A stretch of DNA of 38,245 nucleotides, taken from contig MHTS01000009.1 in NCBI GenBank assembly GCA_001824915.1, forward strand, positions 1 to 38,245, read 5' to 3'. Source of the DNA: Candidatus Wildermuthbacteria bacterium RIFCSPHIGHO2_01_FULL_48_27b. Lineage in GTDB: Bacteria; Patescibacteriota; Minisyncoccia; Minisyncoccales; UBA10102. The notes under the pieces are model-generated. The model saw only the letters and a list, made by a program, of their open reading frames with translations, was not told the origin of the DNA and did not search any database. Position 1 is the first letter of the stretch, and every line of letters begins with the position of its first letter. The position numbers and the translations under genes are program-made. Shown here in pieces: positions 8,401-17,689 of the stretch.

Positions 8401-8751
8401 TTAAAATTCAATGCCCTGCGAGCGTATTTCTTCGGCTAAGACCTTTACGTGCCCGTGGTATTTATATCCACTCCGATCAAACACAATCGCGCCAATTTTT
8501 TGATCCTTCGCCGCCTGCGCGATGCGTTTGCCAATTTCTTTCGAGATCTCTCCTTTCTTCTCTTTGGCTTTGAAGTTCATGTCTGAAAAAGAAGCAAGCA
8601 CATGCCCCTTCTCGTCGTCAATCAACTGGGCGTACATATGTTTGTTCGAACGGAACACTGCCAAACGCGGCCTTGCCGCATTCCCCGTGATTCTCGCGCG
8701 TATTCGTCTATGGCGCCGCATTCTTTTTTCTTTTCGTGTTTCCTTAGTCAT
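8401..8751 (-). CDS. rplR: ribosomal protein L18 (uL18)
   Basis: RRHRRIRARITGNAARPRLAVFRSNKHMYAQLIDDEKGHVLAS; start adjusted to MTKETRKEKR. Confidence 0.95.
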   Translation of the reverse strand: MTKETRKEKRMRRHRRIRARITGNAARPRLAVFRSNKHMYAQLIDDEKGHVLASFSDMNFKAKEKKGEISKEIGKRIAQAAKDQKIGAIVFDRSGYKYHGHVKVLAEEIRSQGIEF

Positions 8752-8752
8752 A

Positions 8753-9307
8753 TTAGGCTTTGCTCCCCGCGGCGGTTGCCGCCTTTTTCCCGAGTTTTCG
8801 ACGTATAACCTCACCTTCATACCGAATACCCTTCCCTTTATAGGGTTCGGGTACTCGCACTTTTCGGATACTTGCCGCAAACTGTCCAACCTCTTCTTTA
8901 TCAATCCCGCTCACCGTAATAATATTCTTCTCAACTACAACCGTTGTATGCGGGGGAAGCTCCATTTTCACGGGGTTGCTAAAACCTACATTCAATGTCA
9001 AAGAATTACCTTCCATTGCAGCCTTATACCCCACCCCTTCGATTTCCAGCCGTTTCGCATACCCTTGGAAAACACCTTGAATCATGTTGGCAAGCAGCGT
9101 GCGCGATAACCCCCATAAAGACTTCCCTAGTTTAGAATTACTTAGTGAATTCACAAGTATGCTACCATCTTTTTGCTCAATAGCAACTTCAGGGCGAAAC
9201 TCACGCGAGAGTTCTCCTTTTGGCCCTTTTACTAGCACCCTTCTGCCTTCAATTCGCACCTCTACCCCCTGCGGTATTTCAATTGGTTTTTTTCCGATTC
9301 TGCTCAT
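8753..9307 (-). CDS. rplF: ribosomal protein L6 (uL6)
   Basis: MSRIGKKPIEIPQGVEV...VRVPEPYKGKGIRYEGEVIRRKLGKKA. Confidence 0.96.
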   Translation of the reverse strand: MSRIGKKPIEIPQGVEVRIEGRRVLVKGPKGELSREFRPEVAIEQKDGSILVNSLSNSKLGKSLWGLSRTLLANMIQGVFQGYAKRLEIEGVGYKAAMEGNSLTLNVGFSNPVKMELPPHTTVVVEKNIITVSGIDKEEVGQFAASIRKVRVPEPYKGKGIRYEGEVIRRKLGKKAATAAGSKA

Positions 9308-9312
9308 AGCGC

Positions 9313-9702
9313 TTAATAAATTTCGCAAAGCACCTCTCCCCCTACTTTTTCTTTTCGCGCTTCCTTATTTGTCATCAACCCTTTCGAAGTGGAAATAATC
9401 GCAATTCCCAAACCACTTCTTATGCTACGCAACCTCTGCGTAGGCGCGTATACTCTTTGCCCGGGCTTGGAAATACGTTTGACCCCCGCGATCCGCGGAG
9501 CCCCATCTGGATAAAGCAAAACAATGTCGATGAGCTTCTTTGTTCGCTTTCCCTTAAACTCCACGCTTTTTACAAATCCTTTCTGTTCCAAAATTTTCGC
9601 GATCGCATACTTTATCTGCGAAAACGGAACTTCCACCGTTTCTTTTTTCACGGCTTGGGCGTTTACTAAACGATTAAGCATGTCTGCGATTGGATCTTGC
9701 AT
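9313..9702 (-). CDS. rpsH: ribosomal protein S8 (uS8)
   Basis: 129 aa; DPIADMLNRLVNAQAV...GLGIAIISTSKGLMTNKEARKEKVGGEVLCEIY. Confidence 0.96.
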   Translation of the reverse strand: MQDPIADMLNRLVNAQAVKKETVEVPFSQIKYAIAKILEQKGFVKSVEFKGKRTKKLIDIVLLYPDGAPRIAGVKRISKPGQRVYAPTQRLRSIRSGLGIAIISTSKGLMTNKEARKEKVGGEVLCEIY

Positions 9703-9718
9703 AGTGAGTGTAGTCGAA

Positions 9719-9904
9719 CTACCAACTTGATTTCGTAATCCCCGGTATTAATCCCTGGTTTGCCATTTCCCGAAAACAAATGCGGCACAAGTCAAAATCC
9801 CGCATATACCCGCGTTTTCTCCCGCATCGAAAACATCGGTTCAAAGTCCGGCTTGAAAATTTTGGCTTTTTCTTTGCTTTTGAAATGTGGGCTTTACTTG
9901 CCAT
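9719..9904 (-). CDS. rpsZ: ribosomal protein S14, zinc-binding type Z
   Basis: 61 aa; [38 protein letters not shown]. Confidence 0.95.
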   Translation of the reverse strand: MASKAHISKAKKKPKFSSRTLNRCFRCGRKRGYMRDFDLCRICFREMANQGLIPGITKSSW

Positions 9905-9909
9905 ATTCG

Positions 9910-10470
9910 TTAATCATGTTTAATGGGAAATCCCAACAAGCGGAATAACTCTAGCCCTTCTTCTTTGGTTTTCGCAGTTGTCGTAACTGTTACCTGGAGT
10001 CCGAAAATATCTCTTGCCTTCTCCGGGGAAACCTCCGGGAAAAAGATATGCTCTCGAATGCCGATTGCAAGATTCCCTCTTTCATCAACATTGGAAAGTG
10101 GCAATCCCCGAAAATCTCTTGAACGCGGAAGCACCACATGAATCAGCCGCTCAAGAAAACCATATATCTTTGCACCCCGTAATGTTACCTTAGCACCTAT
10201 GGGCGTTCCCTCGCGAAGCTTAAAGCCGGCGATAGACTGCTTGGCTCGGGTTAGCATAGCGCGCTGGCCGGCGATACTCGACATATCTCCTACGATCGCC
10301 TCCAGTGTTTTCCGATGATCATCGCCGGATTTTGCGGTAATTAATTTTCCAAATCCGGTATTTAACACCACCTTTTCCAAACGTGGGACAGCCATAACGC
10401 TCTTATAGCCAAACTTCTTCATCATAGCGGGGATAACTTCTTTTTCGTATTTCTCTTTTAAGCCTGTCAT
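9910..10470 (-). CDS. rplE: ribosomal protein L5 (uL5)
   Basis: [38 protein letters not shown]; start adjusted to internal Met. Confidence 0.95.
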   Translation of the reverse strand: MTGLKEKYEKEVIPAMMKKFGYKSVMAVPRLEKVVLNTGFGKLITAKSGDDHRKTLEAIVGDMSSIAGQRAMLTRAKQSIAGFKLREGTPIGAKVTLRGAKIYGFLERLIHVVLPRSRDFRGLPLSNVDERGNLAIGIREHIFFPEVSPEKARDIFGLQVTVTTTAKTKEEGLELFRLLGFPIKHD

Positions 10471-10471
10471 A

Positions 10472-10777
10472 CTAGATTTCAGCTCCGCATTTTTTGCATA
10501 TCCGCGACTTTTTCTTCCCCGCCACCGCATAGCCCACTCGTGTCGGCTTTCCACATTTTTCGCATACAAGCTTTACCGATGAGACAGAAAACATAGCCGG
10601 CATCTCCACGATCTGCCCTTTCTGATCTGCGCGTTTTGCCTTGACGTGTTTTTTGCGTATGTTAACTCCCTCGACAACTATTCTAGCCTCGCGCGGAAAC
10701 GCCCGCAAAACCTTTCCTTTCTTCCCTCGATCTTTCCCAGTAGTCACTATTATATTGTCACCTTTCTTGACTCTCAT
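10472..10777 (-). CDS. rplX: ribosomal protein L24 (uL24)
   Basis: 101 aa; [26 protein letters not shown]...[11 protein letters not shown]. Confidence 0.95.
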   Translation of the reverse strand: MRVKKGDNIIVTTGKDRGKKGKVLRAFPREARIVVEGVNIRKKHVKAKRADQKGQIVEMPAMFSVSSVKLVCEKCGKPTRVGYAVAGKKKSRICKKCGAEI

Positions 10778-11142
10778 AATATTTCGGGAGCTAGCGCCGC
10801 AATCTTCGTAAATCCTTTATCTCGTATTTCTCTCGGGATCGGACCAAATACTCTTCCACCCTTGGGCTCTTTTTCTTTCTCTAAAAGAACAGCCGCATTT
10901 TCGCTAAAAGCGATATACGAACCATCCGCGCGTCGAAATGGTTTTCTTTGCCGCACCACAACCGCCCGGACAACTTCGTGCTTTTTTACCGTCTTTCTCG
11001 GTTCTGCTTCCTTCACGGCAGCGACAATTATATCGCCAATTTGCGCGTATCGCCGGCGCGTACCTCCCATCACGTGAAAACACTGGATGATTTTTGCGCC
11101 GGTGTTATCTGCGACTTTGAGTTTGGTTCTTGGTTGAATCAT
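10774..11142 (-). CDS. rplN: ribosomal protein L14 (uL14)
   Basis: [27 protein letters not shown]...[25 protein letters not shown]. Confidence 0.96.
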   Translation of the reverse strand: MIQPRTKLKVADNTGAKIIQCFHVMGGTRRRYAQIGDIIVAAVKEAEPRKTVKKHEVVRAVVVRQRKPFRRADGSYIAFSENAAVLLEKEKEPKGGRVFGPIPREIRDKGFTKIAALAPEIL

Positions 11143-11372
11143 AATTTTTCTACTACTCTCCAACGTTTATCCTTACTCAAAGGCCTTGATTCTTCAATAA
11201 CGACTCTATCGCCAGTATGAAATTCTCCCTTCTCATCGTGCGCCTTGTATTTTTCGTGTATCTGAATACGCCGCAGATATTTGGGATGCTGCTTGAATCT
11301 AACCGTTTCCACTACCACAGTCTTTGTCATCTTGTCTGAAACAATTATTCCAGTTAACCTTCGTTTGCTCAT
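11139..11372 (-). CDS. rpsQ: ribosomal protein S17 (uS17)
   Basis: 77 aa; [31 protein letters not shown]. Confidence 0.95.
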   Translation of the reverse strand: MSKRRLTGIIVSDKMTKTVVVETVRFKQHPKYLRRIQIHEKYKAHDEKGEFHTGDRVVIEESRPLSKDKRWRVVEKL

Positions 11373-11376
11373 AGTT

Positions 11377-11562
11377 CTACTGTTTCTGTCTTATCAACGT
11401 TAATATTCGCGCGATGCTTCTTCGTATCTCTCGAATCCCGCGCACATTTTTTACTTTGCCTCCGGGCAGATCAAACCTCAACTGTTGAAGTTTTGCGCGT
11501 TGTTCTCTGAGCATCTTCTGCAGTTCTGCCACGGTCTTTTTCTGTAAATCAAGAGTCTCCAT
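11377..11562 (-). CDS. rpmC: ribosomal protein L29 (uL29)
   Basis: 61 aa; [46 protein letters not shown]. Confidence 0.93.
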   Translation of the reverse strand: METLDLQKKTVAELQKMLREQRAKLQQLRFDLPGGKVKNVRGIREIRRSIARILTLIRQKQ

Positions 11563-11568
11563 ACGGAT

Positions 11569-11979
11569 TTAACGTTTCACAATTTTCGTCTTTAAGGGTA
11601 ACTTTGCCGCGGCTTTGCGTAATGCGTCTCTCGCAGCTTCTTCTGCCAAACCATCTACCTCAAAAAGCATTCTTCCGGGCTTCACGGCCACCGCATAATG
11701 GTCTACGCCGCCTTTCCCGCCGCCCATGGGCACCTCCGCTCCCTTTTTGGTAACCGGCTTGTCCGGAAATACGCGAGTCCACATCTTTCCGCCCTTCCGA
11801 AGATACCGAATAATCGCCCTTCGCGAAGCTTCCAGCTGGCGTGCTGAAACCCACTTCGTCCCTTCGGATTTCAAACCGTAAGAGCCGAAAGAAATTTCGG
11901 TTCCCCGAGACTCTACTCCCTTCTCTCGAGATCTTCCCTTCATCCATTTTCTATGTTTTACCTTTTTGGGCGTAAGCAT
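11569..11979 (-). CDS. rplP: ribosomal protein L16 (uL16)
   Basis: 136 aa; MLTPKKVKHRKWMKGRSRE...VFPDKPVTKKGAEVPMGGGKGGVDHYAVAVKPGRMLFEV. Confidence 0.97.
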   Translation of the reverse strand: MLTPKKVKHRKWMKGRSREKGVESRGTEISFGSYGLKSEGTKWVSARQLEASRRAIIRYLRKGGKMWTRVFPDKPVTKKGAEVPMGGGKGGVDHYAVAVKPGRMLFEVDGLAEEAARDALRKAAAKLPLKTKIVKR

Positions 11980-11981
11980 AA

Positions 11982-12680
11982 CTAGTCAAATTTTTCCCCT
12001 TTATACATCCATACTTTCACTCCAATCATTCCATATGTGGTCTTCGCTTCTCGCAGCGCGTAGTCGATTCGAGCACGCAATGTTTGCAAGGGCAATCTTC
12101 CCATACTTAGTTTCTCTCTTCTGGCGATATCGGTGCCTCCGAGCCTTCCCGATACTTCCACTCGCACGCCTTCAATTTCTTTGTTTGCCATCATCTTCCC
12201 GATAGCCTGTTTCATTACTTTTCGGTGCGGCATCCGCTTTTCAAGCTGCTGAGCAACCCATTGGGCCGTCAAAGAGGCTGAAGCCCAAGGGTTTTTAATC
12301 TCCCGTATTTCGAGCCGAATTTCGCGTTTCCGGCTGTCGGTTGCTTTCCTCGCCGACTCAAGGCGGGTCCCCTGATATCTACTCTTTTTATCTGTTTCCA
12401 AAATTTTTACAAGGGTTCTGCGCAATTCTTCAATGCCAGAACCCCCGCGGCCAATAAGCAATCCCGGCCTTGACGTATTAATGATAACCAAAATTTTCCC
12501 GGCAAACCGTTCGATCTCAACACTTTCAATACCAGCTTCCTTTAGTTTTTTTGTGATATGCGTGCGTATCAAGTAGTCTTCGCGCAAAGCTTCAGGATAC
12601 GCGGAGCGCTCGAACCAGCGCGAATACCAATCGGCTGTTTCTCGCGTGCGGAATATTTTTGGGTGAACTTTATGCGCCAT
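11982..12680 (-). CDS. rpsC: ribosomal protein S3 (uS3)
   Basis: 232 aa; MAHKVHPKIFRTRETADWYSRWF...SRPGLLIGRGGSGIEELRR...YGMIGVKVWMYKGE. Confidence 0.96.
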   Translation of the reverse strand: MAHKVHPKIFRTRETADWYSRWFERSAYPEALREDYLIRTHITKKLKEAGIESVEIERFAGKILVIINTSRPGLLIGRGGSGIEELRRTLVKILETDKKSRYQGTRLESARKATDSRKREIRLEIREIKNPWASASLTAQWVAQQLEKRMPHRKVMKQAIGKMMANKEIEGVRVEVSGRLGGTDIARREKLSMGRLPLQTLRARIDYALREAKTTYGMIGVKVWMYKGEKFD

Positions 12681-12696
12681 ATTTCAAACTAAAAGT

Positions 12697-13206
12697 CTAA
12701 ACCGTCTTTCTTCTAAAGAATCTCGCGGTTCTCGCATTTCTTTTTGCTTGCGCAATTTCCTTTTCTGCTCGAAACTTTGGCTTTCCGCCCAAACCAGCCT
12801 TGCTAAGTTGCGGCGCGGCCGCCCCAATATCCTTGGGGTTTTGAGCGGATTGCTTTTTCTTAGCTCCCGCGGTCGGAACAATTTCATCGAGCACCATGGT
12901 AATATGGGAAGTCTTTTTCTGAATGGGATAGGCGCGTCCTCGCGCGCGAGGACGATATCGCTTGAGTTTCGACCCCTCCTGAACATCCAGTCTTGCTATA
13001 TATAAATTCGCCTCATCAAGCTGAAAATTTTGGGCCGCCGCCAATGCGGCTCGCAACGCTTTCTGCAAAGGATCGGCTGCGTTTTTCGTGCAAAACCGCA
13101 ATATAGCGTTTGCTTCGCTCGCTTTTTTCCCGCGTATCAACTCTGCGACGAGTCTGACTTTCCGGGGCGCAATTCTTAAATATCGCAATGTTGCCTTTGA
13201 CTGCAT
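12697..13206 (-). CDS. rplV: ribosomal protein L22 (uL22) with long C-terminal extension
   Basis: 169 aa; ATLRYLRIAPRKVRLVAELIRGKKASEANAIL...YRPRARGRAYPIQKKTSHITMVL. Confidence 0.95.
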   Translation of the reverse strand: MQSKATLRYLRIAPRKVRLVAELIRGKKASEANAILRFCTKNAADPLQKALRAALAAAQNFQLDEANLYIARLDVQEGSKLKRYRPRARGRAYPIQKKTSHITMVLDEIVPTAGAKKKQSAQNPKDIGAAAPQLSKAGLGGKPKFRAEKEIAQAKRNARTARFFRRKTV

Positions 13207-13212
13207 ATGTTT

Positions 13213-13530
13213 TTATTCTTTCTTGGGCTCAACCCGAGCCTTCACCGCCTGGCCCTGCTCGAGCTCTTTCTGCATTCTCCCTCCATGTCTCGAAAACTTC
13301 GTAGTTGGCGAAAATTCCCCTAATTTATGCCCCACCATTGCCTCTGCTACATTTACATTTACAAAAGTCTTCCCATTATGCACCGCAAAAATAAATCCCA
13401 CCATTTCAGGGCTAATGATTGAGGAACGCGACCACGTTTTCACCGCGGTCTTGCCGTCGGGCTTCACGCCTTTCAGCTTTCGGAGCAACCGTTCTTCGAT
13501 ATATGGGCCTTTTTTCAGCGAGCGTGGCAT
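13213..13530 (-). CDS. rpsS: ribosomal protein S19 (uS19)
   Basis: 105 aa; [18 protein letters not shown]...[28 protein letters not shown]. Confidence 0.97.
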   Translation of the reverse strand: MPRSLKKGPYIEERLLRKLKGVKPDGKTAVKTWSRSSIISPEMVGFIFAVHNGKTFVNVNVAEAMVGHKLGEFSPTTKFSRHGGRMQKELEQGQAVKARVEPKKE

Positions 13531-13533
13531 AGA

Positions 13534-14325
13534 TTATCTTTCCTTCTTTTTCTTCTTTCTTCTCGATATAATAAATGTATTCGTCCACTTCTTTGATCTT
13601 CTGGTTTTTACTCCGAGTGCCGGTTTGCCCCAAGGAGTTTTTGGATATTTCAAACCAATAGGCTGCCTTCCCTCTCCGCCTCCATGAGGATGATCCACAG
13701 GATTCATGGCGGTTCCGCGCACATGAGGCCTCCGCCCCTTGAGCCGCGAACGCCCCGCGTTTTTTACTCGTTCATACATGAATTCCGGATTTGAAACCAT
13801 TCCAATAGAACAGAAAGACTCGCCCAACACTCTCCTTATTTCGCTCGACGGAAATGCGAGCTGCGTGTACTTGCCCTCGTGCGCTTCCACGCGCGAGGAA
13901 TTTCCGGCGGAGCGAACCATTGTTCCTCCTTGGCCAGGCATCAACTCAATGTTATATATTTGTTCGCCCGGCGGAACATTTTTCAGCTTCATCCGATTTC
14001 CTATTTTCACATCAGTTTTCTCGTCGCACAAAATCTCGTCTCCCGCTCGAATCCCGTGAGGAGCCAACATATAGAATTTGGATCCATCCGCATATTCTAC
14101 AAGCATAATCAAAGCGTTCCGATTGGGATCATATTCGATTGCGCTTACACGTCCTTTTTGCCCCATCTGAACTTGCCCGAACATAATCTTCCGGTAAAGT
14201 TTCCTTGCCCCTCCTCCTCGATGCCGTATTGTAATACGCCCGGTATTACCACGCCCTCCGGTCTTCGGGAGGCGCATAAGCAAACGCTTTTCGGGTTCTT
14301 TTTTTGTCAGAATTCCGCGTTTCAT
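13534..14325 (-). CDS. rplB: ribosomal protein L2 (uL2)
   Basis: 263 aa; GRGNTGRITIRHRGGGARKLYR...VRGTAMNPVDHPHGGGEGRQPIGLKYPKTPWGKPALGVKTR. Confidence 0.97.
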   Translation of the reverse strand: MKRGILTKKEPEKRLLMRLPKTGGRGNTGRITIRHRGGGARKLYRKIMFGQVQMGQKGRVSAIEYDPNRNALIMLVEYADGSKFYMLAPHGIRAGDEILCDEKTDVKIGNRMKLKNVPPGEQIYNIELMPGQGGTMVRSAGNSSRVEAHEGKYTQLAFPSSEIRRVLGESFCSIGMVSNPEFMYERVKNAGRSRLKGRRPHVRGTAMNPVDHPHGGGEGRQPIGLKYPKTPWGKPALGVKTRRSKKWTNTFIISRRKKKKKER

Positions 14326-14693
14326 GTTGGCAATATTTCTATCTTTTGTCCAGCTCTTATTTGCACAATCGCTTTTTTATACCCCTGTTTCACTCCTTTT
14401 ATTTTCCCCAGTCTCATCTTCTTTGGATGCACGTTCACGATTCGCGTCTTCAGCACGGTTACACCATACTTATTCGCCACATCCCTTCCAATTTCTTTTT
14501 TGTTTGCCGAAGACTTTACCACAAACACATATTGATTCTTTGCGGCCAAATCAGTCGCTTTTTCCGTAATATGAGGTCGAATAAGGTGCTGAATAGAACC
14601 AACTTCAACCTGCTGCGGGGATTCCGCTTTTTTTGCTTTCGTTGCTTTCAAAGACACTTTTTTCTTTTTTTCAAAAATATTTAAAGCGGCCAT
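14322..14693 (-). CDS. rplW: ribosomal protein L23 (uL23) with Lys/Ala-rich N-terminal extension
   Basis: 123 aa; IRPHITEKATDLAAKNQYVFVVKSSANKKEIGRDVANKYGVTVLKTRIVNVHPKK. Confidence 0.94.
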   Translation of the reverse strand: MAALNIFEKKKKVSLKATKAKKAESPQQVEVGSIQHLIRPHITEKATDLAAKNQYVFVVKSSANKKEIGRDVANKYGVTVLKTRIVNVHPKKMRLGKIKGVKQGYKKAIVQIRAGQKIEILPT

Positions 14694-14694
14694 A

Positions 14695-15330
14695 CTATTT
14701 CACAAATGTTTCCTCGATTACTCGCACAGAATCCTTCGGCATCACCAAGTACTTTGCCTGTACCAAATCCAATACGTTGAGCTCGCGCGCCTGCATCGTT
14801 TTTGCGAAAGCAAGATTATTCCCCGCGTGGATGAGCTCTTGATTCATTGCGGGCAAAACCAGCAATAGCCTCTTATTATCGCAAGGCAGCTTCCGCAGCA
14901 GAGTTGCCAACTCCTTGGTCTTCCCGCTTTCAAGTTTCAAATCTTCCAATAAAACTAGCAAATCCCCCTTCGCTTTTGCGGAAAGAACCATGGAAAGCGC
15001 CTTTCTGCGCATTTTTTTGTTAATTTTTTTGACAAAATTGCGTTCTGAACTCGGCCCATGTGTCACGCCACCTCCTTTCCAAATGGGCGAACGAATCGAG
15101 CCGTGGCGCGCCCTCCCTGTATGCTTTTGAGCCCAAGGTTTTCGCCCGCCGCCAGAAACCTCTCCCCGCCCTTTGGTATCAGCTAAAATCTGGCGCCGAT
15201 TTGCTTGTTGCAACACCATCACGCGATGCACCAAATCGGAATTCAGCTCAACCCCAAAAATCTTCTCGGGCAACTTCATTGTCCCCGCCTCTTTTCCTTC
15301 GCTGTTATATGTTTTCACGCTGATACTCAT
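14695..15330 (-). CDS. rplD: ribosomal protein L4 (uL4)
   Basis: 211 aa; KIFGVELNSDLVHRVMVLQQANRRQ...GGRKPWAQKHTGRARHGSIRSPIWKGGGVTHGP. Confidence 0.96.
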   Translation of the reverse strand: MSISVKTYNSEGKEAGTMKLPEKIFGVELNSDLVHRVMVLQQANRRQILADTKGRGEVSGGGRKPWAQKHTGRARHGSIRSPIWKGGGVTHGPSSERNFVKKINKKMRRKALSMVLSAKAKGDLLVLLEDLKLESGKTKELATLLRKLPCDNKRLLLVLPAMNQELIHAGNNLAFAKTMQARELNVLDLVQAKYLVMPKDSVRVIEETFVK

Positions 15331-15339
15331 ACGTAATCA

Positions 15340-15930
15340 TTATCCGCGGATTTCGAGCAGCGTACCCGGGCGTCCGGGAACCGCTCCCTGTATCGCTAGT
15401 ATATTGTTCTCTTTATCCACCCTCGCGATTTTTAAGTTTTTCACTGTCACCCGTTCTGAACCCATGCGTCCCGGCATCCTCCTGCCTTTGATCACCCGCT
15501 GCGGAAAACGCATTCCTGTGGACCCAAGCGTTCGATGTTCGTGCTTCACGCCATGCGACTGATTTCTGCCTGAAAATCCATGCCGTTTCACGGCACCCTG
15601 AAACCCTTTTCCCTTTGAAATTCCAGAAACTCGCACTATATCCCCCTCTTCGAACACCGAAACGTCGAGCACAATGCCCGCTTCACTCTGCCCCTCTTTC
15701 GTTCGAAATTCCCGAAGCGCAAAAAACGGTTTTTGTTTCCTGGATTTTGTAAGCTTCTTTCTCTTGGTTATTTCCTCAAATCCTACCTGGACTGCGTCGT
15801 ACCCGTCTTTCGCTTTTGTTTTCACTTGCGTAATCTTGCAAGGTCCGGCCTGAACTAAGGTAATGGGAACTACCTTTTCATTCTGGAATATCTGCGTCAT
15901 TCCAATTTTTTTACCTAATATCGCTTTCAT
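15340..15930 (-). CDS. rplC: ribosomal protein L3 (uL3)
   Basis: MKAILGKKIGMTQIF...GKGFQGAVKRHGFSGRNQSHGVKHEHRTLGSTGMRFPQRVIKGRRMPGRMG; start adjusted. Confidence 0.96.
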   Translation of the reverse strand: MKAILGKKIGMTQIFQNEKVVPITLVQAGPCKITQVKTKAKDGYDAVQVGFEEITKRKKLTKSRKQKPFFALREFRTKEGQSEAGIVLDVSVFEEGDIVRVSGISKGKGFQGAVKRHGFSGRNQSHGVKHEHRTLGSTGMRFPQRVIKGRRMPGRMGSERVTVKNLKIARVDKENNILAIQGAVPGRPGTLLEIRG

Positions 15931-15944
15931 AACTTCACACAAAA

Positions 15945-15963
15945 CCGGGGGTCTAACCCCCGG
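15945..15963 (-). promoter_or_regulatory. GC-rich hairpin in the rpsJ-rplC intergenic region (candidate attenuator or translation regulator)
   Basis: minus strand CCGGGGGT TAG ACCCCCGG then TTTTG, ~14 nt upstream of the rplC ATG. Confidence 0.5.
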
Positions 15964-16038
15964 CTTGCGGCCCGCTTTCAGGTTAGTACCTTAGATTTTA
16001 GGCGTTGGTAAAGCAAAAAATCATTTGCTTGTTATATA

Positions 16039-16386
16039 TCACATTTTAATCTCGATGTCTACTCCGGCAGGAAGATTCAAGTTGGTGAGGGCATCGATAA
16101 CTTTCGGATTCGGGCTCAAAATGTCAATCAACCGCTTGTGGGTCCGCATTTCATACTGCTCTCTCGCGTCTTTATGCACAAAAGAAGATCGGTTTACCGT
16201 ATACTTCCGGATGGCGGTCGGAAGAGGCACAGGACCTACCAGCTCACACCCTTGTCTGATCACTGTATCAATAATCTGCTTGCAGGAAGCGTCGATAACC
16301 TTATGGTCATACGCGGAAATCTTAATCCGCAGCTTCTGCTCTATTCCTTTTTCCCCCGCCGCCGGGCGGACTGTCGGTTTTGCCAT
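16039..16386 (-). CDS. rpsJ: ribosomal protein S10 (uS10)
   Basis: 115 aa; LRIKISAYDHKVIDASCKQIIDTVIRQGCELVGPVPLPT...NLPAGVDIEIKM. Confidence 0.96.
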   Translation of the reverse strand: MAKPTVRPAAGEKGIEQKLRIKISAYDHKVIDASCKQIIDTVIRQGCELVGPVPLPTAIRKYTVNRSSFVHKDAREQYEMRTHKRLIDILSPNPKVIDALTNLNLPAGVDIEIKM

Positions 16387-16413
16387 TGTCTTTTTGAAGT
16401 TCTCCTTGGGTGC

Positions 16414-16442
16414 AAAACGAAATCCCGATCAACGGGATTTCG
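16414..16442 (-). terminator. hairpin with short T tail between tuf and rpsJ (terminator/attenuator)
   Basis: minus strand CGAAATCCCG TTGA CGGGATTTCG TTTT. Confidence 0.5.
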
Positions 16443-16451
16443 CGATATTCA

Positions 16452-17645
16452 CTACTGTATAATCTTCGTTACTACTCCCGCGCCAACCGTTTTGCCTCCT
16501 TCGCGAATTGCGAATCGCTGTTGCGCTTCCATTGCGATTGGCACCAAAAGTTTTACTTTAAAGGTAATAGTATCGCCGGGCATTACCATCTCGGTTCCCT
16601 CTGGCAATTCAACCTCTCCTGTTACATCGGTCGTTCGGAAATAGAACTGGGGCTTGTATCCCTTAAAGAACGGGGTGTGCCGTCCGCCCTCTTCTTTAGT
16701 CAAAATATATACTTCCGCGTCAAATTCGGTGTGGGGCGTAACCGAACCCGGTTTTGCCAATACTTGTCCGCGCTCAACGTCCTCTTTTTTCAACCCGCGA
16801 AGCAAGATCCCCACGTTGTCACCCGCCCTTCCTTCGTCCAACATCTTATTGAACATTTCCGCGCTTACGGCTACCGTCTTTGCGGTAGGCTTAATGCCCA
16901 CAATTTCAATCTCGTCGTTTGGCCGAATAACTCCTCTTTCAATTCTTCCCGTTGCGACCGTCCCCCGCCCCTCAATGGAGAATACGTCTTCCACCGCCAT
17001 TAAGAATGGCTTGTCGATTTCACGCACCGGCTCTGGGACATTTTCGTCCACCGCCTTCATCAAGTCCAGAATTGGCTTCGCGACTTCATCGTCCGCGGAC
17101 TTAGCTTCCAACGCTTTTAAGGCAGACCCGCGAATAATAGGTACCGTATCGCCGGGGAAATTGTATTTGTTCAGCAATTCCCGTATTTCCGATTCCACAA
17201 GATCAATAATTTCCGGATCATCCACCATATCAACTTTGTTCAAAAACACTACCACATAAGGCAGACCAACCTGACGAGCAAGCAAAATGTGCTCTCTCGT
17301 TTGGGGCATAGGACCATCAGGAGCGGAAACCACCAAAATCGCCCCGTCCATTTGGGCGGCTCCCGTAATCATATTTTTAATGTAGTCGGCATGTCCCGGC
17401 GCGTCGATGTGCGCGTAGTGGCGTTTTTCCGTTTCGTACTCCAAATGAGTAAGCGAAATAGTAATGCCTCTCTGCTTCTCTTCGGGCGCAGAATCGATTT
17501 GGTCTACGCTCTTTTCGGTTACAGCGAATCCTTTGAGCTTTAGCACATGAAGGATTGCCGCAGACAACGTGGTTTTCCCATGGTCAACGTGGCCAATGGT
17601 GCCGACATTGACGTGGGGTTTGGTTCGTTGAAATTTTCCGGCCAT
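16452..17645 (-). CDS. tuf: elongation factor Tu
   Basis: 397 aa; [23 protein letters not shown]...[28 protein letters not shown]. Confidence 0.98.
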   Translation of the reverse strand: MAGKFQRTKPHVNVGTIGHVDHGKTTLSAAILHVLKLKGFAVTEKSVDQIDSAPEEKQRGITISLTHLEYETEKRHYAHIDAPGHADYIKNMITGAAQMDGAILVVSAPDGPMPQTREHILLARQVGLPYVVVFLNKVDMVDDPEIIDLVESEIRELLNKYNFPGDTVPIIRGSALKALEAKSADDEVAKPILDLMKAVDENVPEPVREIDKPFLMAVEDVFSIEGRGTVATGRIERGVIRPNDEIEIVGIKPTAKTVAVSAEMFNKMLDEGRAGDNVGILLRGLKKEDVERGQVLAKPGSVTPHTEFDAEVYILTKEEGGRHTPFFKGYKPQFYFRTTDVTGEVELPEGTEMVMPGDTITFKVKLLVPIAMEAQQRFAIREGGKTVGAGVVTKIIQ

Positions 17646-17689
17646 AGAAATATTTTTTAATTAGTTTTAGTTATTGAATCAGTATACGC

